A DNA stretch of 64,000 nucleotides, taken from Chitinophaga chungangae (GTDB lineage: Bacteria; Bacteroidota; Bacteroidia; Chitinophagales; Chitinophagaceae). The stretch spans positions 466,647 to 530,646 of the forward strand of contig NZ_JAGHKP010000002.1 in assembly GCF_017742215.1 (NCBI RefSeq), given 5' to 3'. Below the pieces are notes generated by a model. The model ran no database searches, was not told the origin of the DNA, and saw nothing but the letters and a program-made list of their open reading frames with translations. Position 1 is the stretch's first letter, and each line of letters begins with the position of its first letter. Shown here in pieces: positions 1-8,300 of this stretch. A program made the translations under genes and the position numbers.

Positions 1-2
1 AA

Positions 3-272
3 CTGAGCAGCCTGCTGGAAAATGCTATTGCAAAGCTCCCGGAAAAGTACCGTCTCGTGTTTGTAATGCGGGAAATAGAAGACATGTCTGTACGGGAAAC
101 ATCCGCCGCGCTAAGCATCGGCGAGCCAAATGTGAAGGTGCGGCTGAACCGGGCCAAGACCATGTTGCGCGAAAACCTCGGCAGTTATATGAAAGATCAT
201 GTGTACAGTTTCCATCTCACCCGTTGCGACCGGATCGCGGGACATGTGATGCGGCGATTGGGGCTTGCGTGA
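3..272 (+). CDS. ECF-type RNA polymerase sigma factor, C-terminal part (5' end outside window)
   Basis: The frame is open from the left edge and ends at a TGA. The visible 89 residues begin with LPEKYRLVFVMREIEDMS and continue through an NVKVRLNRAK helix, the usual sigma-70 region 4 that reads the -35/-33 element. ECF sigma factors redirect RNA polymerase, often under an anti-sigma factor. None is visible downstream, where the next gene is convergent with no gap between the two stop codons. The tail after region 4 is Cys/His/Arg-rich (RCDRIAGHVMRR). Family is clear; target regulon unknown. Confidence 0.85.
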   Translation: MSSLLENAIAKLPEKYRLVFVMREIEDMSVRETSAALSIGEPNVKVRLNRAKTMLRENLGSYMKDHVYSFHLTRCDRIAGHVMRRLGLA

Positions 273-1781
273 TCATTTCCCCGTCAACCCCGGCCGGCCC
301 GGCAGATAATATTCACAGCGGTACACCAGGAATTTCCTGACCAGCCGCGGCCCTCTTTTTACTTCGATCGGCTTCAGCGGGTATACCTCGCGGAAATACC
401 TCCGCAACGAATCCGCGAACTGTTTTTCGAGCTGCTCGTCGCCGATGTGGCGGACGGAATTGATGAACAAAGCGTTCTTTCCTTTCAGCGACGTCAGCCG
501 AGTGCCCACGTAATCGAATTGCAGCGCGGGTTTACGGATGATGTTTTGGCCGTACACCATTTCTTCCATATAAAAATTTAACACCGCGCTGGTCTTGTAA
601 TCGTCTGCGGAAAAAACAAAATCTGAAGGATAACTCCGTTTCAAATTCTTCACGGCGCTTGCCATACGGCCCCAGCCCACCCACACATCGTCTGACCGGA
701 TGGGTACCGGGTACCAGCGCAATTCCACCGCCAGCACGATGTGGATCGCAACCGCAAAGATCTGCTGCCATTTGATCGTCTTCTGTGAAAGATATTTGCT
801 GACCCATATCACGCCGGTGACGTAAGCGGGCATCATCCAGTTGAGCTTTACCCAATAGACCACGGAAATGGAAAGAAAAGAGAGAAATACGGGCAGGAAA
901 AAACAAAGCAGGAACAAAGTATGATCGGGCACCGTCCACAATTTGCCTTTGTATTTCCGGGTCATTTTATACAACACCACCAGCAGGCTGAAAAACATCA
1001 CCGGCGCCAGGATGGCCGACTGGTGGGCGATCACGCCCAGAAGATCGGTGATGCGGAAATCGATGCCGCCCGTTCGTCCCGTGGACTGGAAACGGAACGA
1101 CGCAAAATCGTGCTGCACGTTCCACCACAACACCGGGCTGAAAGCCAGCACCATCAGTACGAACGATAACCAGGGCCATACCGTGCCGAGCCATTTACGG
1201 TGCGTGGCAGAAAGCGCCAAGTACAGCAGCAACCCCGCGGGCAGGAACACCGCCGTGTATTTGCTGTCAAACGCAAGCCCCATCATAATTCCCGCCAGCA
1301 ACCAGTATACCTTCTTTTCGAGGAACAGCGCTTTATAAAGGCACAGCAGGCTGAGCGTCCAGCAGAGCAGCAGCGGTACGTCCGGCGTGGAAACCAGCGA
1401 AAGGATCGTGACCATCAGCGTAGAGCTGAAAAGCATCAGCGCATTGGCGGCGCGACGCCTGCTGAGGAAACGAAGCGAAAAACGATAGAAAAAGATCAGC
1501 GTGAACAAGGTCACGGCCGTATCCGCCAGTTTTACGGCGTATACTTTCTTCCCCAAAACTGCCGTAAAACTCTTCAATATCCACGCAATGCCCGGTGGAT
1601 GATCGAAGTACGAAGCAGCAGGGTGCTCGGTGTAAAACGTGTAATACGCATCCTGCGGCATCAGTCCCATGAAACCAATAAAAGTCAGTCTTAACAGCAG
1701 GATGAACAACGCAGACAATACGAGCCACCGGTTTTCAGTGTAAGCAGCGTGCAGGTCATCCCGGAAACTTTTTATCTTCAT
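273..1781 (-). CDS. GT39/PMT-like membrane glycosyltransferase
   Basis: A 502-residue protein with about ten or more hydrophobic segments. Near the N-terminus is the family-type loop DAYYTFYTEHPAASYFDHPP, an acidic pair followed by HPP, as in ArnT/PMT (PF13231-type) enzymes that move a sugar from a polyprenyl-phosphate carrier to a lipid or protein on the outer face of the inner membrane. The C-terminal 150 residues are soluble and probably periplasmic. It is divergent from a second enzyme of the same broad family starting at 1939. Acceptor and sugar cannot be read from sequence. Confidence 0.8.
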   Translation of the reverse strand: MKIKSFRDDLHAAYTENRWLVLSALFILLLRLTFIGFMGLMPQDAYYTFYTEHPAASYFDHPPGIAWILKSFTAVLGKKVYAVKLADTAVTLFTLIFFYRFSLRFLSRRRAANALMLFSSTLMVTILSLVSTPDVPLLLCWTLSLLCLYKALFLEKKVYWLLAGIMMGLAFDSKYTAVFLPAGLLLYLALSATHRKWLGTVWPWLSFVLMVLAFSPVLWWNVQHDFASFRFQSTGRTGGIDFRITDLLGVIAHQSAILAPVMFFSLLVVLYKMTRKYKGKLWTVPDHTLFLLCFFLPVFLSFLSISVVYWVKLNWMMPAYVTGVIWVSKYLSQKTIKWQQIFAVAIHIVLAVELRWYPVPIRSDDVWVGWGRMASAVKNLKRSYPSDFVFSADDYKTSAVLNFYMEEMVYGQNIIRKPALQFDYVGTRLTSLKGKNALFINSVRHIGDEQLEKQFADSLRRYFREVYPLKPIEVKRGPRLVRKFLVYRCEYYLPGRPGLTGK

Positions 1782-1938
1782 ATCCGGATGTAACAGTTAT
1801 CTCGACAATTTTATATCACCAGAATCGTTCCGGAAATTTCCCGGCGGGCATAGATCTGCAACGTACAACCTGCTATTTTTCATATATTTATCTGTACATC
1901 CAAAGTCAATTTAACATCGCTGTAACACTTCCCGGATC

Positions 1939-3408
1939 ATGAAAAGATACCTGCCCCTCATTTTTGCGTTGTGCCTTGTGAAACTGGCCGTGCATCTGGC
2001 CGGCAACCCCCATTACGATTTTATGAGAGATGAATTGCTGCATCTCAGCGCCGGTTATCACCCGGCCTGGGGTTATTTTGAATTTCCGCCTTTCATTGGC
2101 TGGGTCGCGAAAGTATCGTTATCGTTGTTCGGCCATTCGCTGGCGGGCATGCGGTTTTTTGCCACGCTGGCCGGCTTGGTGATACTCGTGGTATGTTGCC
2201 TGATGGCGGTGGAACTGGGCGGGAAGAAATGGGCGGTATTTCTGGCGGGCGTTTGCGCGCTGGCATTCCTGCCTTATTACCGCAATCATTTTTTGTTCCA
2301 GCCCGTTGCGTTCGACCAGTTTTTTTGGGCGCTGGGTTTTTATTTCGTGTTGAAGTATGTGAATACGGAGCGAAACGAGTATCTCGTGTACACCGCCATC
2401 GCGGCGGGTTTGGGGCTGATGAACAAATACACCTTCGTGATCTGGATCGCCGGAATATTGATCGCTTTGCTGTTTCATGAAAAAGCGCGCGTGTACCGGA
2501 ACAAATGGCTGTACATCGCGGGCGGCATCGTGTTGCTGATATTTTTGCCGAACATTATCTGGCAGTATCAGCACGGCATTCCGTTCCTGCTGCATTTGCA
2601 GCAGCTGAGTAAAACACAGCTGGAGAAAAACAGCGTGTTCGAATTTGCGTTGAACCAGGTGCTTTCGCCGCTCACGCTGATCGTCAGTCTCGGCGGATTG
2701 TATTTCCTGCTGCGGCGGCCGCGCTGGCGGTTCCTCGGCATTGCATTCATCACGATGTTTATTTTGATGTGGGCGTTGCAATCCAAGGCCTATTATTTTT
2801 ATGCCGCTTACCCGCCGCTGTTTGCCGCGGGAGGCGTTTGGCTGGAAAAACTTTTCAGCAAAAGACCCTGGTGGAGCCTCGTACCAGCCACGCTGATGCT
2901 GGGTTTCGCCGCCTACTGGATGCCTTATCTCATCCCCGTGCTGCCCGTCGAAAAGTTCATCGTGTATTCAAATGAAAAACCGGATGCGGAAGGGCGTTAT
3001 CATTTCACCAGCGATTATGCGGACATGTTCGGCTGGCGCGACCAGGTGCGGGTGGCAGACAGCATTTACCGTTCGTTGCCTCCGGAAGACCAGCAGCGGT
3101 GCATCTTTTGGGCGGAGAATTATGGCGAGGCCGGCGCCATCCGCATCATCGGCAACCGCGAGCCCGTATGCCGCCACGGCAGCTTCTGGACCTGGGGGCC
3201 AGGCCCGTTGCCCGGCGAAGTGGCCATCAGTATCGGCAACGAAGCGGATGTGGTGGACAGGTTGTATGAAGAACATCAGCTCATACGGGTGCTCAAACAT
3301 CCCTACGCGATCGATGAAGAGAACAATATCCCCGTGTACCTCTGCCGCAAACCGAAGGTTAAATTGGAAGAGATATGGCCTTCGCTGGAAAAACGCGTGT
3401 TCGAATAG
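1939..3408 (+). CDS. GT39/PMT-like membrane glycosyltransferase
   Basis: 489 residues, multi-spanning, starting MKRYLPLIFALCLVKLAVHL. The first periplasmic loop MRDELLHLSAGYHPAWGYFE carries the acidic DE pair followed by a Y-E-x-PP segment typical of the PMT_2/ArnT superfamily. A soluble domain of roughly 170 residues follows the last membrane helices. It is divergently transcribed from the related gene at 273-1781, so the pair may decorate the same surface polymer (inference). The ATG at 1939 is the first in frame. Donor and acceptor are unknown. Confidence 0.82.
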   Translation: MKRYLPLIFALCLVKLAVHLAGNPHYDFMRDELLHLSAGYHPAWGYFEFPPFIGWVAKVSLSLFGHSLAGMRFFATLAGLVILVVCCLMAVELGGKKWAVFLAGVCALAFLPYYRNHFLFQPVAFDQFFWALGFYFVLKYVNTERNEYLVYTAIAAGLGLMNKYTFVIWIAGILIALLFHEKARVYRNKWLYIAGGIVLLIFLPNIIWQYQHGIPFLLHLQQLSKTQLEKNSVFEFALNQVLSPLTLIVSLGGLYFLLRRPRWRFLGIAFITMFILMWALQSKAYYFYAAYPPLFAAGGVWLEKLFSKRPWWSLVPATLMLGFAAYWMPYLIPVLPVEKFIVYSNEKPDAEGRYHFTSDYADMFGWRDQVRVADSIYRSLPPEDQQRCIFWAENYGEAGAIRIIGNREPVCRHGSFWTWGPGPLPGEVAISIGNEADVVDRLYEEHQLIRVLKHPYAIDEENNIPVYLCRKPKVKLEEIWPSLEKRVFE

Positions 3409-3421
3409 ATTTCTTTTTCCC

Positions 3422-4195
3422 TTATTTCGAAGCCTGTTTTAGCAGCCAGTTCACGAGGTCTGCCGCCGCGCCCGCATTTTCGTATTCCGCGGGAATACGC
3501 GTGCCGTCTGTGTATTCGTTGTACAGCCAGGGATCGCCCACCGCGAACACGGCGCCTTTGCCAACATGGGCCACGGCCATGATCACGTCGCTGCCTTCGG
3601 TAACCAGCGCTTTGGCGGGACTTTTCACTTCAAGAATGCTCACTTCCTTGAGATATGCCTTTTTGATGGAAGGGAACACTTCGTTGCCCGCGGGAATGTG
3701 AACGGCGCCGGTGGCAAATTCTTTTCCTTTCACCATGTTGCGGCTGCGTGTGGTGAAGGTGATGCCGAAACGTTGCGAGAGCTTGCTGAAATGAGACAGT
3801 TCCGCGTTGGCGCTGTCGTTGCCCATCAGCACCAGCACGCCACCTTTTTTCACCCATTGTTCGATGGCGGAAATATGTTCGGGAAGGATGAAACGGGGAG
3901 AAAGATTTTCTTTTTCATTGTCTGCGTCCACGATAATGTATACGGCGGCGCCGGCAAGGCTGGCGGCAGTGGGAGCGGCGTAAAGCGTGGCGGTGTCTGC
4001 TCCGTTGCGGAGAAACTGCTGCCCGAGTATCGAGAAGCCAGACATGGCCGTTTCTTCCCATTTATAATGCCAGGAATGCATTTGACCTGAAGCGTCTTTT
4101 TTCTGTTCGTTGTTGAAATAGCTGTCCAGCAGCACTTTTTGTGCGGATGCCGCGAAAGAAACGGGCAAAAGGAGGGCGAGGAGAATAGCTTTCAT
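3422..4195 (-). CDS. Secreted protein resembling the C-terminal domain of some GH105-type hydrolases
   Basis: 257 residues with a clear signal peptide (MKAILLALLLPVSFAASAQ). Mature sequence has YIIVDADNEKE, WVKKGGVLVLMGND and AVGDPWLYNEYTDGTRIPAE, a glutamine-amidotransferase-like fold that I recall as an extra C-terminal domain in Bacteroidota unsaturated rhamnogalacturonyl hydrolases (from memory, unverified). Here it stands alone with no hydrolase domain, so a binding or accessory role is more likely than pectin cleavage. It converges on the GT39-like gene 13 bp away. A palindrome at 4226-4239 lies just upstream and suggests sugar-responsive control. Confidence 0.75.
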   Translation of the reverse strand: MKAILLALLLPVSFAASAQKVLLDSYFNNEQKKDASGQMHSWHYKWEETAMSGFSILGQQFLRNGADTATLYAAPTAASLAGAAVYIIVDADNEKENLSPRFILPEHISAIEQWVKKGGVLVLMGNDSANAELSHFSKLSQRFGITFTTRSRNMVKGKEFATGAVHIPAGNEVFPSIKKAYLKEVSILEVKSPAKALVTEGSDVIMAVAHVGKGAVFAVGDPWLYNEYTDGTRIPAEYENAGAAADLVNWLLKQASK

Positions 4196-4225
4196 TCCAA
4201 CAAATTACAACAGCCCGCCCGGATT

Positions 4226-4239
4226 TGCAAACGTTTGCA
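4226..4239. promoter_or_regulatory. 14-bp perfect palindrome, LacI-family-like operator
   Basis: TGCAAACGTTTGCA is perfectly palindromic with a central CG, the form bound by LacI/PurR/CcpA-family repressors. It sits 31 bp upstream of the secreted protein start at 4195 (minus strand). No LacI-family gene is in the window, so the regulator would be encoded elsewhere. Assignment is by resemblance only. Confidence 0.5.
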
Positions 4240-4245
4240 TAACAT

Positions 4246-4275
4246 GGAGGCGTGGATTAGGATCTTCACGCCTCC
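4246..4275. repeat. 9-bp inverted repeat GGAGGCGTG / CACGCCTCC
   Basis: Perfect 9-bp arms at 4246-4254 and 4267-4275 with a 12-nt loop. Neither strand has a following U-run, so it is not a standard intrinsic terminator. It lies between the palindrome at 4226 and the promoter at 4386, in the divergent region between the genes at 4195 and 4459. Confidence 0.45.
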
Positions 4276-4385
4276 GGGGATAAAAAATGTGTAACACCTA
4301 CATATAATCCGTACAATAGAACCAACCGCCGCTACCCGCTTCCCCGCCAGTTACCACAAGATTTTAGCCGGTCAGCCCTTTTCAG

Positions 4386-4416
4386 TTTGAAGAAAGGAAC
4401 AGACGATCTACTTTTG
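4386..4416 (+). promoter_or_regulatory. Bacteroidota-type promoter for the kinase/regulator pair
   Basis: TTTG at 4386-4389, a 19-nt spacer, and TACTTTTG at 4409-4416 match the TTTG / TAnnTTTG consensus of the Bacteroidota primary sigma factor. The start codon of the kinase is 43 bp downstream. Confidence 0.65.
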
Positions 4417-4458
4417 CGTAAGTAGTTACATAAATTACCCCTTATCCCCGGACGATAC

Positions 4459-6048
4459 ATGAAAAACTTCGTTTTTCTTATAACGCTATACCTCTTCCTT
4501 CCGCTCATGCAAGCGCGGGGCACGCTGGTATCGGCCAAGGCTCCCTCCTGCACCCTCAGTCATCCGCTTTTGCTGCAGGATGCCGGCGGCCGCCCTGCCA
4601 CCACCAGTACTGCTGCCCTGCGCGTGCAATTCACGCCTTCGCTGCTGTCCATAATAGCGCCCGGCCACACATCCGCCGCCAGCTATTTACCGCGCCTTCC
4701 GATAAAAGCGGTCACCACGGGCAGCGTATACGAAAGCAATCGCCGCGATTTTGTGAACGGTCTTTTTTACGGCCTGCTCGCCGCGCTGATGATCTACAAC
4801 CTGTTCATCTTCGTCTCTCTCCGCGATGCCACGTACCTTTTTTATGTGGCTTACATCCTGTTTTCCGGCCTCCACCAGCTCGTGCGGGACGGTTACCTGG
4901 CGGATTTCCCTCCCATCGCCAGCTGGCTCGATCATGGCAGCATCACACTTCCGCCGGCGATGATATTCGGCGTGTTTTTCACCAACGCTTTTCTCCAGAC
5001 CGCGCGCAACGCGCAGCGCATCCACAGGCTCCGCGGCGGGCTTATTCTTTACCTTGCCGCATTACCTTTCCTTTACCGGTCCGGCAACAGCGCCGCAGGC
5101 CGCTTTCTGCTGGAAGCGGGCATGTACGGCACCTGGATGTACTGGATCGCTGCGGGCATCGTCAGCTACCGCAACGGTTTTAAACCTGCGCTCTATTACA
5201 TCGCGGGTTTCGGGATGCTTATCGTTTTCAGCATGCTGTTTAACCTGGAAGAGCACGGCCTGGTAAACGATACGCCTTTCATCGCGCTGACTTCCCAAAC
5301 CGGCGCGGCGCTGCAGGCGGTGATACTTTCTTTTGCATTGGCGGGCAAGATCAATTTTTATAAACGGGAAAAAGAATTGCTCCAGCACGAGGCCCTCCGC
5401 CAAGCCAGCGCGTTTTCGCGCGAGCTGATCAAAATGCAGGAGCATGAAAGAAAAAGGATCGCGTCTGAACTGCACGACAGCGTGGGCCAGCAGCTTATTC
5501 TCGTAAAAAACAAAGCGCTGCTGCTGCGCAATAAAACCGGCGATCCCGGCCTGCAGCATATGGCCGGCGGCATTTCCGGGAATGTGGCAGACACGATCCA
5601 GGAGATCCGCAACATCTCCTATTCTTTACGCCCCTACCAGATGGACATGCTGGGTCTCTCCCAATCCATCCAGAGCCTGGCGGACGAAACCGGCGACAGT
5701 GCCAACGTGGTGATGGAAACCGGCATCGACAACATCGACGGCCTTTTTTCAAAAGAACATGAAATGAATATTTACCGCATCGTGCAGGAACTGCTGAACA
5801 ATATGGTGAAACATTCCGGCGCCACGCTTTGCACGGTGCGCGTGCATCGCGCGGTATGGGTCATGAAAGTGATCGTGACGGACAACGGGAAAGGCATTCA
5901 GCACAACGCGGGCAATCCCGGTTTCGGATTGTTCGGCATCCGCGAAAGAGCCCAGCTGATGGGAGGCCACGTCACCATTCACCAGCCTGCGGGGCACGGC
6001 ACGGCCATTTCAGTGGACATCCCAATTTCTTATTATGAATCCAATTAA
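4459..6048 (+). CDS. 7TMR-DISM sensor histidine kinase, NarL/DegS type
   Basis: 529 residues. A signal-like N-terminus and a short extracytoplasmic part of about 85 residues precede about seven membrane segments (residues 100-300, 7TMR-DISM-like). A HisKA_3 dimerisation domain follows with phospho-acceptor His339 in SELHDSVGQQ, then a HATPase with N-box MNIYRIVQELLNNMVKHSGA and G-box GFGLFGIRERAQLMGG. It should autophosphorylate and pass phosphate to the regulator encoded next, whose start overlaps this stop by 14 bp. The extracytoplasmic part is short for this architecture, which often carries a separate ligand-binding DISM domain. Ligand unknown. Confidence 0.88.
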   Translation: MKNFVFLITLYLFLPLMQARGTLVSAKAPSCTLSHPLLLQDAGGRPATTSTAALRVQFTPSLLSIIAPGHTSAASYLPRLPIKAVTTGSVYESNRRDFVNGLFYGLLAALMIYNLFIFVSLRDATYLFYVAYILFSGLHQLVRDGYLADFPPIASWLDHGSITLPPAMIFGVFFTNAFLQTARNAQRIHRLRGGLILYLAALPFLYRSGNSAAGRFLLEAGMYGTWMYWIAAGIVSYRNGFKPALYYIAGFGMLIVFSMLFNLEEHGLVNDTPFIALTSQTGAALQAVILSFALAGKINFYKREKELLQHEALRQASAFSRELIKMQEHERKRIASELHDSVGQQLILVKNKALLLRNKTGDPGLQHMAGGISGNVADTIQEIRNISYSLRPYQMDMLGLSQSIQSLADETGDSANVVMETGIDNIDGLFSKEHEMNIYRIVQELLNNMVKHSGATLCTVRVHRAVWVMKVIVTDNGKGIQHNAGNPGFGLFGIRERAQLMGGHVTIHQPAGHGTAISVDIPISYYESN

Positions 6049-6694
6049 CATCCTCATTGCAGACGATCACCCGATATTTCTCAAAGGCCTCCGCGAAGTG
6101 ATCGAAAGCACGGGCGGATACAAGGTTATATACCAGGCTGTGAACGGTACGGACGCATTGGATGGCATTTTTTCCAAACAGCCCGATGTTGTGGTCCTCG
6201 ATATAGACATGCCCGTTAAAAACGGCCTGCAGGCCGCGCAGGAAGCCCTCGCCGCCAAACCGGAGCTGCCGGTGATCCTGCTGACCATGCATAAAGCGAA
6301 GGACGCGTTTATGAAGGCACTCGAAACCGGCGTGATGGGGTATGTGCTGAAAGAAAATGCCGTAGTGGACATTATCCATGCCATCCAAAGTGTGTCCGCC
6401 GGCAATGCGTACATCAGCCCCGAGATGTCCGCCTTCCTCCTGCGTCAAAAACATAAACCGCCGGACGCCGCCACCGCAGACCTTTCCAGTCTGCTCACGC
6501 CTTCCGAGATGAAGATCCTCCGCGCCGTAGCCGCTTACAAAAGCAGCCGCGATATTGCGGAAGAACTTTGCATCAGCGAAAAAACCGTTTCCAACCACCG
6601 GATGAACATTACACGCAAACTTTCGCTTACGGGCAAAAACAGCCTGCTGCGTTTTGCGATCGAAGCCGTTTCGGCGCCGGCCGGCCGTTTCTAG
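6035..6694 (+). CDS. NarL/FixJ-family response regulator
   Basis: 219 residues: receiver domain with acidic DD near residue 10, phospho-acceptor Asp56 (VVLDIDMP), the conserved Thr (ILLTMH) and Lys (YVLKEN), then a LuxR-type helix-turn-helix (LTPSEMKILRAVA... DIAEELCISEKTVSNHR). It is translationally coupled to the kinase through a 14-bp overlap, so the two form a cognate pair. Target genes are unknown; the collagen-like lipoprotein downstream has its own promoter. Confidence 0.92.
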   Translation: MNPINILIADDHPIFLKGLREVIESTGGYKVIYQAVNGTDALDGIFSKQPDVVVLDIDMPVKNGLQAAQEALAAKPELPVILLTMHKAKDAFMKALETGVMGYVLKENAVVDIIHAIQSVSAGNAYISPEMSAFLLRQKHKPPDAATADLSSLLTPSEMKILRAVAAYKSSRDIAEELCISEKTVSNHRMNITRKLSLTGKNSLLRFAIEAVSAPAGRF

Positions 6695-6752
6695 GCAGTA
6701 TTACCCAGGAAAAATGAAGCGTTTTGCCTATTTACGCACATAGCGTGCAGGC

Positions 6753-6760
6753 TAACTTTG
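6753..6760 (+). promoter_or_regulatory. TAACTTTG minus-7 promoter element
   Basis: TAACTTTG matches the Bacteroidota -7 consensus 18 bp before the ATG at 6779, implying a very short leader. It also argues against the in-frame codon at 6758, which overlaps the element. No well-spaced TTTG -33 box is seen. Confidence 0.5.
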
Positions 6761-6778
6761 CCGCCACAATCCAACACC

Positions 6779-7387
6779 ATGCAACACTTTATGCTGCGGC
6801 TCCTGGCAGCCGCCATCATGCTCACCGCCGCTTCCTGCTCCAAAGAAGGCCCCAAAGGAGATAAAGGCGACCCTGGCCCGCAGGGCCAGCAGGGGCCGCA
6901 AGGCACGCCCGGCGGCAACGGCTCCGCCAACGCCTGGAGTTATATCTACTCCAACCAGACCATGAGCGGCGTATCGCACCGTGAAATCGACCCCTTCACC
7001 GGTAATTTTATTTTTACGTCATCGCGCAATCTCACGCCCGACCGTTATGCCGCCATCGCGCCGAACGGGCTGGTACTGGTGTATATCCGCAAGGCAGGCG
7101 CTGCCAACGACTGGAAACTCTCCCAGCTCCCGCAGCTCCGCAGCGAACAGGACGGCAACCAGTCTTACCTGCTTTTCGACGCCCGCACCGCGCCCGACCG
7201 CGTGCAGATCGTCGGTATTCTCGACACCCCGGTAGACGACCGCACCTGGCTCATGAACGATGTGTTCGACGTAAAGATCATTCTCGTAGAACCTTTATCC
7301 ACGGCCAATTACAGGACCACCTACCAACTACCCGCAGACATTCGCGACGTTGCCGCGGTTGAAAAATATCTCAACATCAGATACTGA
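6779..7387 (+). CDS. Lipoprotein with a short collagen-like Gly-X-Y stretch
   Basis: 202 residues from the ATG at 6779, chosen because it lies just after the promoter element. A hydrophobic signal ends in the lipobox TAASC (Cys20). It is followed immediately by seven Gly-X-Y triplets (GPKGDKGDPGPQGQQGPQGT, then PG), then a globular domain of about 150 residues of unrecognised function. The Gly-X-Y run probably acts as a stalk lifting the globular part from the membrane (inference from similar Bacteroidota lipoproteins). A strong terminator follows, so it is monocistronic. Confidence 0.82.
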   Translation: MQHFMLRLLAAAIMLTAASCSKEGPKGDKGDPGPQGQQGPQGTPGGNGSANAWSYIYSNQTMSGVSHREIDPFTGNFIFTSSRNLTPDRYAAIAPNGLVLVYIRKAGAANDWKLSQLPQLRSEQDGNQSYLLFDARTAPDRVQIVGILDTPVDDRTWLMNDVFDVKIILVEPLSTANYRTTYQLPADIRDVAAVEKYLNIRY

Positions 7388-7416
7388 TCATTCTTCCATT
7401 TTACCCCATCAGCACG

Positions 7417-7440
7417 AAGGCCGGTTTACCCGGCCTTTTT
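7417..7440 (+). terminator. Intrinsic terminator after the lipoprotein gene
   Basis: Stem AAGGCCGG / CCGGCCTT with a short loop, followed by a T-run (7436-7440). It separates the lipoprotein gene from the aquaporin gene. Confidence 0.75.
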
Positions 7441-7505
7441 CTATTTTTTCCCGGGAAACAACAATAACGGCTTCCCGGTTGTTTATAGCAAAAAAACTGA
7501 ACCTT

Positions 7506-8213
7506 ATGGAAGTGAAATCATCCACCAAGTATTTTGCAGAGCTCGTCGGAACCTTTGCTCTCGTGTTATTCGGCTGCGGCGCCGCGGTTGTATCCGGCGT
7601 TTCGCTCACCGGGCCGGCCGGTATCGGCATTCTCGGTATCGCGTTTGCATTCGGGCTGGCGGTACTGGTCATGTGTTATGCCATCGGCGGCATATCGGGC
7701 TGCCACATCAATCCCGCTATTACCATCGCCATGTTGGTAGCCGGCAAGATCAACGGCAAGGATGCGGTTGGTTACATCATTGCGCAGCTCATCGGCGCGG
7801 TGATTGGCGCGGCCGTGCTGTATTGCATACAAAATGGCCTGAACGGCTGGATACCCGGTGAATGGGCTTTAGGCTCCAACGGGTGGGGCGAAGGTTACGG
7901 CGCGGGATACAATATGACTTCCGCGTTCATCGCCGAAGCGGTGCTTACTTTTCTTTTCCTTTTCGTGATCTTCGGCAGCACCGGTAAATGGGGCAACGGC
8001 GCCATGGCCGGCATGGCCATCGGGTTAACGCTTACGCTCATTCACATGGTAGCGATCCCAATCACCGGCACATCTGTAAATCCCGCGCGCAGCTTCGGCC
8101 CCGCTATTTTTGCCGGCGGCAAGGCCATGGCGCAGCTCTGGCTTTTCGTGGTAGCGCCTGTCGTGGGCGGCATTGCGGCGGCGCTCGTATGGCGCGCGGT
8201 AGAGAAAAAATAG
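7506..8213 (+). CDS. aqpZ: Aquaporin Z-type water channel
   Basis: 235 residues from the ATG at 7506; the longer open frame upstream is not conserved-looking. Six membrane segments with two half-helices carry the MIP signatures HINPAIT and SVNPARSFGPAIF. The segment LIHMVAIPITGTSVNPARS has the His and Arg of the narrow selectivity filter found in E. coli AqpZ (HLISIPVTNTSVNPARS), indicating orthodox water transport rather than glycerol. Length matches AqpZ (231). The inverted repeat at 8257-8300 may end its transcript. Confidence 0.95.
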   Translation: MEVKSSTKYFAELVGTFALVLFGCGAAVVSGVSLTGPAGIGILGIAFAFGLAVLVMCYAIGGISGCHINPAITIAMLVAGKINGKDAVGYIIAQLIGAVIGAAVLYCIQNGLNGWIPGEWALGSNGWGEGYGAGYNMTSAFIAEAVLTFLFLFVIFGSTGKWGNGAMAGMAIGLTLTLIHMVAIPITGTSVNPARSFGPAIFAGGKAMAQLWLFVVAPVVGGIAAALVWRAVEKK

Positions 8214-8256
8214 GTATCACTGCCTATAAAAATGAGCATTATCCCCTCTTTTAACG

Positions 8257-8300
8257 GAACCGGGCCTGCACGACCTTTACGGTATGATCAGGCCCGGTTC
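8257..8300 (+). terminator. 12-bp perfect inverted repeat overlapping the next start codon
   Basis: Arms GAACCGGGCCTG (8257-8268) and CAGGCCCGGTTC (8289-8300) with a 20-nt loop, followed by TGTTTTC. It can serve as the aqpZ terminator, but the right arm is inside the cupin coding region and the cupin ATG (8284) is in the loop, so it may also control cupin translation. Confidence 0.6.
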
